A stretch of 64,000 nucleotides of DNA from Psychrobacter glaciei (GCF_014652895.1 NZ_BMZR01000003.1:485141-549140), one strand, 5' to 3'. Counted from the stretch's first letter, positions 35,627-45,236 are shown. The notes: generated from the letters alone by a model not told the origin. Made by a program: numbers and translations.

Positions 35627-37396
35627 TTAACGACTGCTATTTCTACCACTTTTAAAGAAATATTTTGGCAATACCCACGCCAATATAAAACCAATTAACG
35701 GTAAGGCCATTTGAATGATGGCATACACCGCACTGGTGCGCCTACTGGCACCATTGGCGAGAGTCACAGCTTCTGTGGTGATAGTGGCGATACGTCCGCC
35801 GCCTGCTAATAACGTCGGTAAGTATTGTCCAAAGCTAATCGCTAAACCAAGCGCGATAGCAATTAAAAGAGGCGCAAACAGCTGCGGTAATTTGACCTGC
35901 AAAAATACTTTGGCTGGCGTCGCGCCAAGACTGGCTGCCACATGAGCAAAACGAGGGTCTAGACGTCGATAGCTGCTAGCAAGCGATAAAAACACATAGG
36001 GCAGCACGAACAATAAATGCGTAAACGCCACATTAAAAAATGCCGTTTGATTATTGACCAATTGTTGCAACCATACCAAGCCAAATAAAAAGGCAATGCT
36101 GGGTACTAACAGCGGTAAATAGATGATTAAACTGGTAAATTTTGAAAGAGGCTTGCTACTTAGCTGTTCGGCTTCTAAGAACAATAAAGCAAGGACGATA
36201 GCAAATAAGGTACTTACGATACCGATAGTAAGGGTGTTAAATAGTGGTGTACCCATTTGCACAAAGGCGCTTTGAAAATGTAACAACACAAACTGCTCGG
36301 GCAATACGGCTGGAAAGCGCCAGAAGCCCGCCACTGACCACATAAACAGACCCATGAGTGCCAGTAATATAAAACCAATGACCACAGTGGTCAAAACTGC
36401 GGTCATTTTTTGCATTAAGGCGTCGGCATAGTTGCGCTTGCCATTAATCAATGACGGATTACAGCAAATTTTTACGGCTCTCTCAGCAGCAAGCCACAAA
36501 GCGATTAATCCGCCCGTCAAAGCCAGTTGCAATAACGCGCCTGCCGAAGCCCGTATACGTAGGTTTAGATCAACATCATTAAACCATTGCATAATTGTGA
36601 CCGCGAGTGTGGGCGGTGTGTTTGGACCCAATATCAATGGCATCTCAACACTGGCACTGGCATAGGCAAGGACGGCTAAAATAGGCAGACGTAATACGGG
36701 ATAGAGGATAGGGAGGACGGCTTTAAAAAAAGCAGTGATGGGGTAATAGCCGAGATTGAGCGCGACTTTATATTGCTGATGCAGCTTTTTACCCAGCTCA
36801 GGTTGTGCCAAAGCACCTAGTGCCATTAATAATAAAAACGGTAGCTCTTTTAAGGTTAAACCCAAAATGATACTAATACCATAAGGGTCATGTGGAAACA
36901 TACCGTCCGGTGCCAACTCCCAACCGCTTAGCCACGGTGAGATGAGCCGTGAAAACATGCCAGAAGGCGCAATTAAAAACCCCACCGCAATGGCTGCCGC
37001 TGCATGAGGAATAACCAAAATTGGACTCAGCAAACGCTCAATACGAGTGAGCCAAATGCTGTTAAAAAACGCTGCCAATATCATTAAAGTCATGACGAAA
37101 GCGAGTAGCGTGCTTAGCAATCCAGTAGCGATGCTTAGCGCAGCCATTTGAGTAAGACCAGGCGTCTGCCAAAGATCGTTAAAGCCTTGTAGGCTAAAAG
37201 TCGTTTGCTCAAGTGCAGGCAGCCAACTAAACGCAGGCAGCAGTACGCTGACCAAACCACCGAGTACCGGCAATATCAGCAGCAGCAGCAAAAATTTTGG
37301 ACTAAAAGATACGATACGCGTAAAGAGGTCTGTCTTATAAGATGCAGGCATTCTAGCGCTTGCATCAGTGGTTTTATCGTTAGAAACGTCACTCAT
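35627..37396 (-). CDS. ynjC: ABC transporter permease, two fused halves (YnjC-like)
   Basis: 589 residues, about 12 membrane helices in two homologous halves, each with an EAA-type cytoplasmic loop: HQQYKVALNLGYYPITAFFK in the first half and RFAHVAASLGATPAKVFLQV in the second. The fused layout is that of YnjC, FbpB and ThiP importers. The start ATG overlaps the stop of ynjB by four bases (ATGA), so the two are translationally coupled. The transported substrate is unknown; related importers carry metals, thiamine or phosphonates. Confidence 0.88.
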   Translation of the reverse strand: MSDVSNDKTTDASARMPASYKTDLFTRIVSFSPKFLLLLLILPVLGGLVSVLLPAFSWLPALEQTTFSLQGFNDLWQTPGLTQMAALSIATGLLSTLLAFVMTLMILAAFFNSIWLTRIERLLSPILVIPHAAAAIAVGFLIAPSGMFSRLISPWLSGWELAPDGMFPHDPYGISIILGLTLKELPFLLLMALGALAQPELGKKLHQQYKVALNLGYYPITAFFKAVLPILYPVLRLPILAVLAYASASVEMPLILGPNTPPTLAVTIMQWFNDVDLNLRIRASAGALLQLALTGGLIALWLAAERAVKICCNPSLINGKRNYADALMQKMTAVLTTVVIGFILLALMGLFMWSVAGFWRFPAVLPEQFVLLHFQSAFVQMGTPLFNTLTIGIVSTLFAIVLALLFLEAEQLSSKPLSKFTSLIIYLPLLVPSIAFLFGLVWLQQLVNNQTAFFNVAFTHLLFVLPYVFLSLASSYRRLDPRFAHVAASLGATPAKVFLQVKLPQLFAPLLIAIALGLAISFGQYLPTLLAGGGRIATITTEAVTLANGASRRTSAVYAIIQMALPLIGFILAWVLPKYFFKSGRNSSR

Positions 37397-38703
37397 GGGC
37401 TGACCCCATAACGTGTCTGCCAGCCTTGCATAATGGCATCAACCCAGCTTGGATGTGGTTCACTGACAGTGCGTTTGATACTATCAAAGGGCAGGGCACT
37501 AGGGTGTGGTTGTTTATTTTTAAATAAAGCTTGTTGTTCAGGGTCGAGTGTAGACTGGACGAGTACCGTTTTATCACCCCATATAGAAGGCGTTTGTTTT
37601 TTGGCCTGTGCTTCTGGGCTCATCAAGAAATTTGCGACTAACTGCGCCGCTTTCGGATGGCTAGCATTATATGGAATGGCCACAAAATGTGTGTTACTTA
37701 AGCTGCCATCACTCATTGCATAGCTACGAATACTCTCGGGTAAATCATAACGCTGCACGGCAGCTGGCACTTCAGGTGCAGAAAAAGTAAAGGCCAAGCT
37801 CAACTCGGTATCATCGACTAAGCGCCGCATCTGCGCGCCCGTTTGTACAAATTGCTCACCTTTGCGCCATAGTGTTGGATGCAAGTCATCCAAAAATGTC
37901 CATAGCGGATCTAATACCAGATCGGTATTTTGCTCAGTGGCTGGCAGGTTGAGCTGTGCCTTGGTATTTTCACCTGTTTGAGCATCATGTTGTTCGTGCA
38001 GCATGACTAAGGCGTATTTTAAAAAGCTCATTCCTAAAAAGTCTGGTGGCTTTGGGTAGCTAAAACGTCCAGGATTTTGTGCTGTCCAATTGACCAGCTC
38101 ATTCAGCGTCGTTGGTGGGTTATCAGTCGATAAACGGTCGTAGTAGAAAGTCAGCGAGGCTTGTCCCCATGGTGCTTCCATGCCATTGGTGGGTACACCA
38201 AAATCAAAGTTCACCGTAGGGTTATTTTCTGGATTAGTAAGGGAAAAATTAGGTAACTTATTCGCCCATTGCTTGAGCAATAATGAGTTTTCACTCATGG
38301 TGGCAAAGTTTGCGCCATTAATCCAGATGAGATCTACACTGCCTTCATCATTGTTATTGGCTGATTTTTCCGCCAGCACGCGACTGACCGCTTCACTGGT
38401 GTCGCTTAATTTCACATGGACTAAATTGATATTATATTGATCATCTACTTGCTCGGCTGCCCACTGTAGATAGGCGTTGATCTGTGGGTCGCCGCCCCAC
38501 GCATAGAAATAAACGTCTTGGTTTTTGCCAGTTTCTTGCACTTGTTGCCAGTGCGATAGATTCTTACTATCTGATACATTGGTAGTAGAGGCGGTACTGG
38601 CAGAAATACCCATACAAATACCAAGCGCCATAGCATAGATGATGCTATAGCGGCTTAGGTTTTTTAAGGTCGATGAGGCTTGCAAGGACTTGATAACGTG
38701 CAT
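37393..38703 (-). CDS. ynjB: ABC transporter substrate-binding protein (YnjB-like)
   Basis: 436 residues with a signal peptide (hydrophobic about 20-38, cleavage near SASTAS). The fold begins FYAWGGDPQINAYLQWAAEQ, a known YnjB-type opening, and continues with VDLIWINGANFATMSEN, PNNEP-like ligand-loop regions and AIPYNASHPKAAQLVANFLM near the C-terminus. It would capture a solute in the periplasm for YnjC. It is larger than E. coli YnjB (about 388 residues). It lies 51 bases after the TVP38-reductase fusion gene in the same direction. Confidence 0.88.
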   Translation of the reverse strand: MHVIKSLQASSTLKNLSRYSIIYAMALGICMGISASTASTTNVSDSKNLSHWQQVQETGKNQDVYFYAWGGDPQINAYLQWAAEQVDDQYNINLVHVKLSDTSEAVSRVLAEKSANNNDEGSVDLIWINGANFATMSENSLLLKQWANKLPNFSLTNPENNPTVNFDFGVPTNGMEAPWGQASLTFYYDRLSTDNPPTTLNELVNWTAQNPGRFSYPKPPDFLGMSFLKYALVMLHEQHDAQTGENTKAQLNLPATEQNTDLVLDPLWTFLDDLHPTLWRKGEQFVQTGAQMRRLVDDTELSLAFTFSAPEVPAAVQRYDLPESIRSYAMSDGSLSNTHFVAIPYNASHPKAAQLVANFLMSPEAQAKKQTPSIWGDKTVLVQSTLDPEQQALFKNKQPHPSALPFDSIKRTVSEPHPSWVDAIMQGWQTRYGVSP

Positions 38704-38754
38704 TTGAGTTTCCGTTATGATGATATATTCTCAGCACAGTTGATAAAAACCCAA

Positions 38755-40941
38755 CTAACCTCGACGCCATGTATGGTACTTTTCAAGCAAGTTTAATACT
38801 TTTTCAGGCGCATGATTACGTTTCCACTCACCAGCTGCATACTTATTACCTTCCGCCCATGTCGGGTACATGTGAATGGTGCCGAGTATTTTATTCAGCC
38901 CTAAACCATGCTTCATGGCCAGTATAAACTCAGGCATGATGTCTCCAGCATGCTCAGCGACGATGGTCACGCCGAGTATTTTATCTTTGCCTTTAGGCGT
39001 AATTATTTTGATAAAGCCGACATTGGCGCTTTCAGTCACCGCACGATCTAAGTCTTTAAAGTCGTAGCGGGTAATCTCAAAATCGATGCCTTTTTCGATA
39101 GCTTCTTGCTCATTTAAGCCAACACGTGCGACTTCTGGATCGATAAAGGTTGTCCACGGAATCACGCGATAATCGACCTTGAATTTCTTTAGATGTCCAA
39201 ACAAACCGTTTACCGCGGCGAACCATGCCTGATGGGAAGCCACATGGGTAAATTGATAAGGGCCGACGACATCACCTGCGGCGTATATATTAGGATAAAG
39301 AGTTTCTAGGTAATCATCGGTATTGATAGTACGATCCGTTTCGATGCCCAACGCTTCTAGGCCGAAGCCTTCGAGGCGAGCACTACGCCCAACGGCACAA
39401 AGCAACTCATCATATTCAATAGCAATCTCTTGCTTATTTTGACTGTCTTGCTTATCTGTATCGTCGTCTAATTGCTCAACGATAATGAATTTTTTACCAT
39501 CGCGAGTCTCACAGCGAATCGCTTGATGCGAGGTTAAGACATTCACGCCACTCTCGACGAGCACTTGCTGTGCAAATTCAGAGACTTCCACGTCTTCTTT
39601 TTTCATCAGACGCGCGCCTCTTTCGATCTGGGTCACATCGGAGCCTAAGCGGCCAAAGGCTTGCGCCAGCTCAGAGCCGATTGGTCCGCCGCCAAGTACG
39701 ACGAGCTTTTTCGGTGCTTCTTCCAATTCAGTAAACTTATTCCATAGCGTATCGCTCGTCACATAACCCGTCTCTTCCAAACCTGGCAAGTCTGGGATAA
39801 ATGGACGGGCACCAGTGGCGACAACAATGGAACGTGCGGTGAGTCGCTGCGTGCCGCCATCGTTTAGCGCAATTTCTACCGTCCATGGGTCGATAAATTT
39901 AGCATAACCTTTTAATACTTCGACACCCAATTCCGTATAACGCTCGACGCTGTCATTTGGCGCAATATCAGCGATGACTTTATGGATGCGTGTCATGACA
40001 TTTTTGAATGAAAATTCTGGTTGAATATTATTGAGACCATAGCGTTCGCCATTGCGCATCTGTTCTGCGACTTTCGCGCTTTTGATAAGGGCTTTACTGG
40101 GTACGCAGCCGTAGTTTAAGCAGTCGCCGCCCATCTCACCCGCTTCAATCAGCGTGACTTTTGCTTTGACGGTGGCCGCGATATAACTGGTGACTAGGCC
40201 GCCAGCACCTGCACCAATGACAATCATATTGCGATCGAATTTCTTTGGTTTGGTGTAATTTTTATAGACGCGGCGTTTTTTTATCGTATTTAAGATGCCT
40301 TTAGCTATCAACGGGAAAAACCCTAGTAGCGCGAATGAGGCAATCAAATTGAAAGATAAGATGCCTGACAAGCTCTCGATTTGTGCCAACTGCGTACCTG
40401 CATTGACATAGACGAAAGTACCAGCGAGCATACCTACTTGGCTGACCCAATAGAAGGTTCTTGCCTTAATCGCGGTGACACCCATCAATAGATTGATTAA
40501 GAAAAATGGGAAGATTGGAACGAGGCGTAAGGTAAATAGATAAAAGGCCCCTTCTTTTTTTACGCCTGCGTCAATAGAGTCGAGACGCTCAGGGAACCGC
40601 TGCTTGATAGAATCGCGCAGTAAATAGCGTGAGGTCAAAAAGGCCAGTGTGGCACCAATACTTGAGGCAAAAGAGGCGACCAATAAGCCTTGAACCAAGC
40701 CAAACAACGCCCCAGCTGCCAAAGTCATAATGGCAGCGCCAGGTAAAGATAATGCCGTGACTAATATATAGACTAAAAAGAAGCCACCAATAACCAACCA
40801 TGGTGACTGCGCTTTATATTGGTCGAATTGATTCATCGAGCCCTTTAAACCCTCAAGTGTCAATAATTGGTTGAGGTCAAAGTAAAAAAAGCCAATGACT
40901 AACATCAATACGGCTAATATTAAAACTATTTTCTTAATCAT
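38755..40941 (-). CDS. TVP38/TMEM64 membrane domain fused to a MerA-like flavin disulfide reductase
   Basis: 728 residues. Residues 1-215 form a TVP38/TMEM64 (DedA-like, YdjX/YdjZ) membrane domain with about six helices and the LRLVPIFPFFLINLLMGVTA motif. A Lys-rich link (KKRRVYKNYTKPKKF) leads to a class I pyridine nucleotide-disulfide oxidoreductase at about 240-728. This part has FAD motif GAGAGGLVTSYIAA, redox disulfide GGDCLNYGCVPSKAL (Cys near 272 and 277), NAD motif VVLGGGPIGSELAQAFG, FAD-ribityl IYAAGDVVGP, and dimer-interface HMYPTWAE. Such MerA/Lpd-like enzymes reduce disulfides, Hg(II) or other oxidants. The fusion tethers the reductase to the membrane. It heads the ynjBCD-type operon. 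Confidence 0.92.
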   Translation of the reverse strand: MIKKIVLILAVLMLVIGFFYFDLNQLLTLEGLKGSMNQFDQYKAQSPWLVIGGFFLVYILVTALSLPGAAIMTLAAGALFGLVQGLLVASFASSIGATLAFLTSRYLLRDSIKQRFPERLDSIDAGVKKEGAFYLFTLRLVPIFPFFLINLLMGVTAIKARTFYWVSQVGMLAGTFVYVNAGTQLAQIESLSGILSFNLIASFALLGFFPLIAKGILNTIKKRRVYKNYTKPKKFDRNMIVIGAGAGGLVTSYIAATVKAKVTLIEAGEMGGDCLNYGCVPSKALIKSAKVAEQMRNGERYGLNNIQPEFSFKNVMTRIHKVIADIAPNDSVERYTELGVEVLKGYAKFIDPWTVEIALNDGGTQRLTARSIVVATGARPFIPDLPGLEETGYVTSDTLWNKFTELEEAPKKLVVLGGGPIGSELAQAFGRLGSDVTQIERGARLMKKEDVEVSEFAQQVLVESGVNVLTSHQAIRCETRDGKKFIIVEQLDDDTDKQDSQNKQEIAIEYDELLCAVGRSARLEGFGLEALGIETDRTINTDDYLETLYPNIYAAGDVVGPYQFTHVASHQAWFAAVNGLFGHLKKFKVDYRVIPWTTFIDPEVARVGLNEQEAIEKGIDFEITRYDFKDLDRAVTESANVGFIKIITPKGKDKILGVTIVAEHAGDIMPEFILAMKHGLGLNKILGTIHMYPTWAEGNKYAAGEWKRNHAPEKVLNLLEKYHTWRRG

Positions 40942-41119
40942 GGATTATCCAGCTAAATAATAATGCAAAGGGGTGTGTGAGTGATAGGATCTAAAAAAGT
41001 CTTATATACAAACACATAGCGATGTCATCAGTCCTACTATAATCTACTTTTTCGTTGTTCGTAGCGATATATTCGTTTTTAGTAAACTATAGTGATATTC
41101 AGACTGATTATCAACTTTC

Positions 41120-41530
41120 TTAGGATAAAGTCGGTGACGTCTTTTTGCCTAAGCTTAAAGTATCCCAATCTCTCATCAAAAATAAGGCGATGCATGCTGC
41201 CAACATCGGCCAAGCAGCAAAGAATAACAAATTGTCAAAAGGCGTGAGGTATAGTCCAAAAGTCGAAAAAGTTGACATGGCATGGAGCAATAAAATTGCA
41301 CCATAAGTCCAAGTTTTGAATAGACCGACAGCAAACATTAGAATAAGCATCAATTGAGCGACACCGATAGCAATGAATATTGTCTCACCCATCGCTTCGA
41401 GACCATAGAATTTTGAGAAAACATTTGCCGCGTGATCGGGGTGAAAAATCTTATCTAATGTCCAAAATAAGAAAACAATAAAAATGCCTATTCGAAGCAA
41501 CAGTAAAGACAAAGGGAGATGTTTTGGCAT
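41120..41530 (-). CDS. DoxX-like small membrane protein
   Basis: 136 residues with four predicted membrane helices (about 7-25, 50-70, 73-92, 97-117). The LLRIGIFIVFLFWTLDKIFH opening and the compact four-helix layout fit DoxX/DoxD-like proteins, but I see no decisive motif. It lies 178 bases upstream of the TVP38-reductase fusion on the same strand and may share its regulation. Function unknown. Confidence 0.65.
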   Translation of the reverse strand: MPKHLPLSLLLLRIGIFIVFLFWTLDKIFHPDHAANVFSKFYGLEAMGETIFIAIGVAQLMLILMFAVGLFKTWTYGAILLLHAMSTFSTFGLYLTPFDNLLFFAAWPMLAACIALFLMRDWDTLSLGKKTSPTLS

Positions 41531-41754
41531 AAGTTATTTCTTTTTAATAAAGTTTGAAAGCGAGTTCAAAATAGGGTGGGTTAAAGTGAGGTTTTTACGC
41601 CTGTTATTAGAAGGTTTTTATGTGACAGACATGAGTAAGAAGTGTGTGTTTTATGTTGAGTGATTGCTCAATTATAGCTGTCAGATGTTACAAAATAATG
41701 CGAGGGCGCATTGTGATGGTTTTTGAACGCTTGTTTTAATTTATCTATATTATA

Positions 41755-41791
41755 TAGGGCGTGTCATCGATTGAATTGAGGACACGCCCTA
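41755..41791. repeat. 37-bp GGGCGTGTC-family palindrome
   Basis: TAGGGCGTGTC and GACACGCCCTA are perfect 11-base inverted repeats around a 15-base centre. The right end runs directly into the neighbouring fragment of the other element family at a shared CCTAG. Confidence 0.8.
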
Positions 41792-41895
41792 GTTAAGGTC
41801 TCGACATTATCATCGGTTTACGCCTGATTTGATAAAATGTTTGATGCGATTTTAGCGATCAGCAGTCCTAATATTTGAATCATCAAACAGACCCT
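41788..41895. mobile_element. Right half of the two-hairpin element (truncated copy)
   Basis: From CCTAGTTAAGGTCTCGACAT through ATATTTGAAT and CAGACCCT this matches 33038-33142 with scattered changes. The left half is absent and the right end has diverged. It joins the GGGCGTGTC palindrome at CCTAG, where the full copy reads CCTAGCTAAGG. Confidence 0.78.
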
Positions 41896-41912
41896 CAACA
41901 TAACAAACAACA

Positions 41913-41947
41913 AAACAGCCTTTAAATCTTAGATCTAAAGGCTGTTT
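41913..41947 (-). terminator. Terminator of nirD
   Basis: AAACAGCCTTTA and TAAAGGCTGTTT form a 12-bp stem with an 11-base loop. On the minus strand it is followed by TGTTGTTTG. It lies 67 bases beyond the nirD stop. Confidence 0.78.
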
Positions 41948-42014
41948 AAGACTATCGAGAGAACGATAAGATATATAGCTGGCTCACCATAAAAGTGCTA
42001 CGGCGCTAACCTAG

Positions 42015-42374
42015 CTAACCCTGCAAATTATATTTGACCGTCACATCGCTCCCATCATGATCAACCTTATAAGTGTTGAGTATGATACTTTCATCATCTA
42101 AACATTGGCCTGTTACCAGATTAAAGCGCTGCTTATAAATAGGTGAGGCTACATACAGTACTGCTTCACTAAGGCCAGCCGCATTGGTAATGGTAGTGCC
42201 ACCGATTAAACCTCTAGACAATACATTGGCCTGACTAAAAGGGTCATAATTATCAAGCGCGAACAGCTTAGTTTCTTTGGTGCGAAAGATAGCCACTTGT
42301 TTGCCATCTATGAGCGCACAAACACCAGTCTCAGGGAGAATGTCTTCTAATCTACAAACCGTATATTGAGTCAT
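42015..42374 (-). CDS. nirD: Assimilatory nitrite reductase, small subunit
   Basis: 119 residues, the NirD size. Rieske-like fold without the Cys/His cluster ligands (IFRTKETKLFALDNYDPFSQ, then VLYVASPIYKQRFNLVTGQC), as is normal for NirD. It partners NirB in reducing nitrite to ammonia in the cytoplasm. AAGGATAA precedes the ATG. It lies 162 bases after nirB on the same strand and ends at a clear terminator. Confidence 0.93.
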   Translation of the reverse strand: MTQYTVCRLEDILPETGVCALIDGKQVAIFRTKETKLFALDNYDPFSQANVLSRGLIGGTTITNAAGLSEAVLYVASPIYKQRFNLVTGQCLDDESIILNTYKVDHDGSDVTVKYNLQG

Positions 42375-42536
42375 TGGGTTATCCTTATTCGTATATTATC
42401 GGAGAGTATAGGCAGTCCTAGATAAATCAGAGACGGTGTTAGGCTAGCTCGATCGACTATTGATAGTGCTGTCATTCGCCTTCCTAGTTTATTAATTGTC
42501 TCTTCATTATCTTAAACCGACTATCTTGGGCGTTGA

Positions 42537-45146
42537 TTAAGCCAGCTCAGTCACTAGGATTTGAGTTTTTTCAGTATCGGTTGCGGGGCGAATTTGCTCG
42601 CGCTCGGTGACAAAGACCACATTGTCATCTCCTTGCTCACTATTGACGAAATGACGGAAACGTTTGAGCTTTTCGCTATCGGTGATGGTGGCTTTCCACT
42701 CACACACATAGTTGTCGATCAGCAGCTGCATCTGCGCTTCTAGCTCGTCAGCGATGCCTAAGCTGTCTTCAATAATGACTGCTTGTAGATATTCTAATCC
42801 ACCTTCTAAGCTCTCGCGCCATTTTGAAGTTCGTTGGAGTTTATCTGCTGTTTTTATATAAAACATAATAATACGGTCGATGTATTTGATGACCGTGTCG
42901 CTATCAAGATCGGTGGCAAACAACTCGCCATGACGCGGGGTCATACCACCATTACCACAGACAAATAAATTCCAACCATTCTCGGTGGCGATAATGCCAA
43001 AGTCCTTGCTTTGTGCCTCTGCACACTCGCGTGTACATCCGGACACGCCCATCTTTATCTTATGCGGTGAACGTACTCCTTTATAACGATCTTCTAAGGT
43101 GAGTGCCAAGCCGACACTGTCATCGACGCCGTAGCGACACCAATTATTACCCACACACGATTTAACAGTTCGCAGTGACTTACCATAAGCGTGACCAGTC
43201 TCAAAGCCAGCTTGCACCAATTGTGTCCAGATATCAGGCAATTGGTCTAAACGTGCCCCAAATAGATCCACGCGTTGACCACCTGTGATTTTGGTATACA
43301 AATTAAACTCTTTGGCGACTTGTCCGAGGATGATCAGTTTATCGGCGGTGATTTCACCACCCGGCACACGAGGTACGACAGAATAGGTGCCGTCTTTTTG
43401 TATGTTGCCCAGATAATAGTCATTGCTATCTTGCAACGGTGTCAGTTCAGGCTTGAGCACATAGTCATTCCAGCATGAGGCCAAGATGGAGGCGACCGTA
43501 GGTTTGCAAATCTCACAGCCATGACCATTACCATGCTCATCCAACAGAGCATCAAAGGTTCTAATACCATGGACACGAATCAAGCTATAGAGCTCTTGAC
43601 GAGTATAAGCAAAGTGCTCACATAAGTCGTTATTGACCTCAAACCCAAGGGTCGTTAACTGGTAGCTTAAAGTGTCTTTCACCATAGGCGCACAGCCACC
43701 ACAGCCTGTACCTGCACTGGTACAAGACTTCACTTCGGCAATGGAATACGCACCGTTCTCGACCGCCGCGCAAATATCGCCTTTGGTGACGTTGTAGCAT
43801 GAGCAAATCGTGGCACTATCTGGTAAATTTTCTATACCCATTTTCGGTTTTTCAACGTTGGGTAGTATGAGGCTTTCAGGGTGGGCAGGTAGGTCGATGT
43901 CGTTGAGATATAGCTGTAATAGATTATTATAGTCTTCGGTATCGCCGACCAATACCGCGCCAAGCAAGCGTTTGTTATCAGGCGTTGTGACCAGTTTCTT
44001 ATAAATGCCCTCAGCAGGGTTTTGGTACAAATAGCTCAAGCTGTCCGCGCTGTTGCCATGGGCGTCGCCAATACTACCAACATCGACGCCCATCAGTTTG
44101 AGCTTGGTGCTCATATCAGCGCCCGTAAAGGTTTGCGACTGATCTCCTGTGATTTGTGCCGCGCAAATACTCGCCATGCTGTAGCCTGGTGCTACTAAGC
44201 CAAATATCTTGTTATCCCACACCGCGCATTCGCCAATAGCGTAGACATGCGCAGCATTGGTGCGGCATTGTTCGTCAATTAAAATACCACCTCGTGCACC
44301 TATCTCAATGCCGCACTCAGGATTGTTTTTGATAATGCCATCTTGCGGACGAATACCCGCACTAAAAACGATCATATCGGTATCAAGCGAGGTATCATCG
44401 GTGAATTGCATGGTTAAATGGCATTGATCTTCACTGGTGTTATTCCTGTTTTTAGACAGGGCATCGGTATTGTCAATAATGGCTTGGGTATTCTTGCCAG
44501 TTAATACTTTGACCCCAAGGGCTTCAATTTTTCGTTTCAAAATCTCACCGCCAGCAGCATCAAGCTGAACACCCATCAGTTGTGGGGCGAACTCTACAAC
44601 ATAAGTCTCTAACCCTAAAGTGACCAGTGCTTTTGCTGCCTCAAGTCCCAGCAGTCCACCACCCACGACCACGCCCTTTCTGACTGTTGGGCGCTCAGCA
44701 ATGGCAAGAATGTCATCTAAATCGGCAATGGTTCGGTATACGTGGCAATGCGGATGTTCACGCCCTGGAATGGGTGGTACAAATGGATAGGAGCCTGTCG
44801 CCAGCACCAGCTCACCATATTCAATCTGCTCGCCAGCTTCAGTGATGATGTATTGATTGGTTGCATCGATATCTACAATGCGCTGATTCAGGTGCAATTG
44901 AATTTGGGCGGCGGCATAGGCGCTCAAATCAACCAAATTTAGCTTACTGATATCTTTATGCTCAAAATAGCTCGATAAATACACACGATCATAAGCCGGA
45001 CGGTCTTCTTCTGCAAACACATGAATCTCAAATTTATCATGTAGCCCTTGCTCTATGGCTCGCTCAACGAAATGGTGCCCGACCATACCGTTACCAATCA
45101 CCACTAACTTAGCTTTATTTGTCGTACTCACTATAGTGCTGCTCAT
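42537..45146 (-). CDS. nirB: Assimilatory nitrite reductase, large subunit
   Basis: 869 residues from the ATG at 45146, after AAGGATAAG. Order of domains: FAD/NAD(P) reductase (about 10-320, VVIGNGMVGHHFVERAIEQG and VVGGGLLGLEAAKAL), then a BFD-like [2Fe-2S] domain (CSCYNVTKGD ... CTSAGTGCGGC). Siroheme/[4Fe-4S] nitrite reductase domains follow, with cluster cysteines in SCVGNNWCRYGVDDS and GVSGCTRECAEAQSKD. It takes electrons from NAD(P)H to reduce nitrite to ammonia with NirD. cobA at 54340 would supply siroheme. A near-consensus sigma-54 promoter lies about 90 bases upstream. Confidence 0.96.
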   Translation of the reverse strand: MSSTIVSTTNKAKLVVIGNGMVGHHFVERAIEQGLHDKFEIHVFAEEDRPAYDRVYLSSYFEHKDISKLNLVDLSAYAAAQIQLHLNQRIVDIDATNQYIITEAGEQIEYGELVLATGSYPFVPPIPGREHPHCHVYRTIADLDDILAIAERPTVRKGVVVGGGLLGLEAAKALVTLGLETYVVEFAPQLMGVQLDAAGGEILKRKIEALGVKVLTGKNTQAIIDNTDALSKNRNNTSEDQCHLTMQFTDDTSLDTDMIVFSAGIRPQDGIIKNNPECGIEIGARGGILIDEQCRTNAAHVYAIGECAVWDNKIFGLVAPGYSMASICAAQITGDQSQTFTGADMSTKLKLMGVDVGSIGDAHGNSADSLSYLYQNPAEGIYKKLVTTPDNKRLLGAVLVGDTEDYNNLLQLYLNDIDLPAHPESLILPNVEKPKMGIENLPDSATICSCYNVTKGDICAAVENGAYSIAEVKSCTSAGTGCGGCAPMVKDTLSYQLTTLGFEVNNDLCEHFAYTRQELYSLIRVHGIRTFDALLDEHGNGHGCEICKPTVASILASCWNDYVLKPELTPLQDSNDYYLGNIQKDGTYSVVPRVPGGEITADKLIILGQVAKEFNLYTKITGGQRVDLFGARLDQLPDIWTQLVQAGFETGHAYGKSLRTVKSCVGNNWCRYGVDDSVGLALTLEDRYKGVRSPHKIKMGVSGCTRECAEAQSKDFGIIATENGWNLFVCGNGGMTPRHGELFATDLDSDTVIKYIDRIIMFYIKTADKLQRTSKWRESLEGGLEYLQAVIIEDSLGIADELEAQMQLLIDNYVCEWKATITDSEKLKRFRHFVNSEQGDDNVVFVTEREQIRPATDTEKTQILVTELA

Positions 45147-45236
45147 GCGCTTATCCTTAGTAATGGGGTTGTCTAAATATCGTGATCTAAACGTTATGAT
45201 GGTTAGCAATATTTAGTGCCTACACCAATTACACCT

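Larger units (their letters stand above)
41531..42014. other. Intergenic region with palindrome, element fragment and terminator
   Basis: No gene is seen. Bases 41755-41791 are a GGGCGTGTC-family palindrome and 41788-41895 the right half of the two-hairpin element. The nirD terminator follows at 41913-41947. The 41531-41700 part should contain the promoter of the minus-strand DoxX-like gene. Confidence 0.65.

Noticed and set aside
38755..40941. Mercuric reductase (merA)
   Set aside because: The N-terminal heavy-metal domain and the C-terminal Cys pair of MerA are absent; the N-terminus is TVP38 instead.
45170..45225. Second minus-strand sigma-54-like site, GGCAC ... TTGC near 45206-45220
   Set aside because: The spacing between GG and GC is one base too long. 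The site at 45237-45251 fits better.
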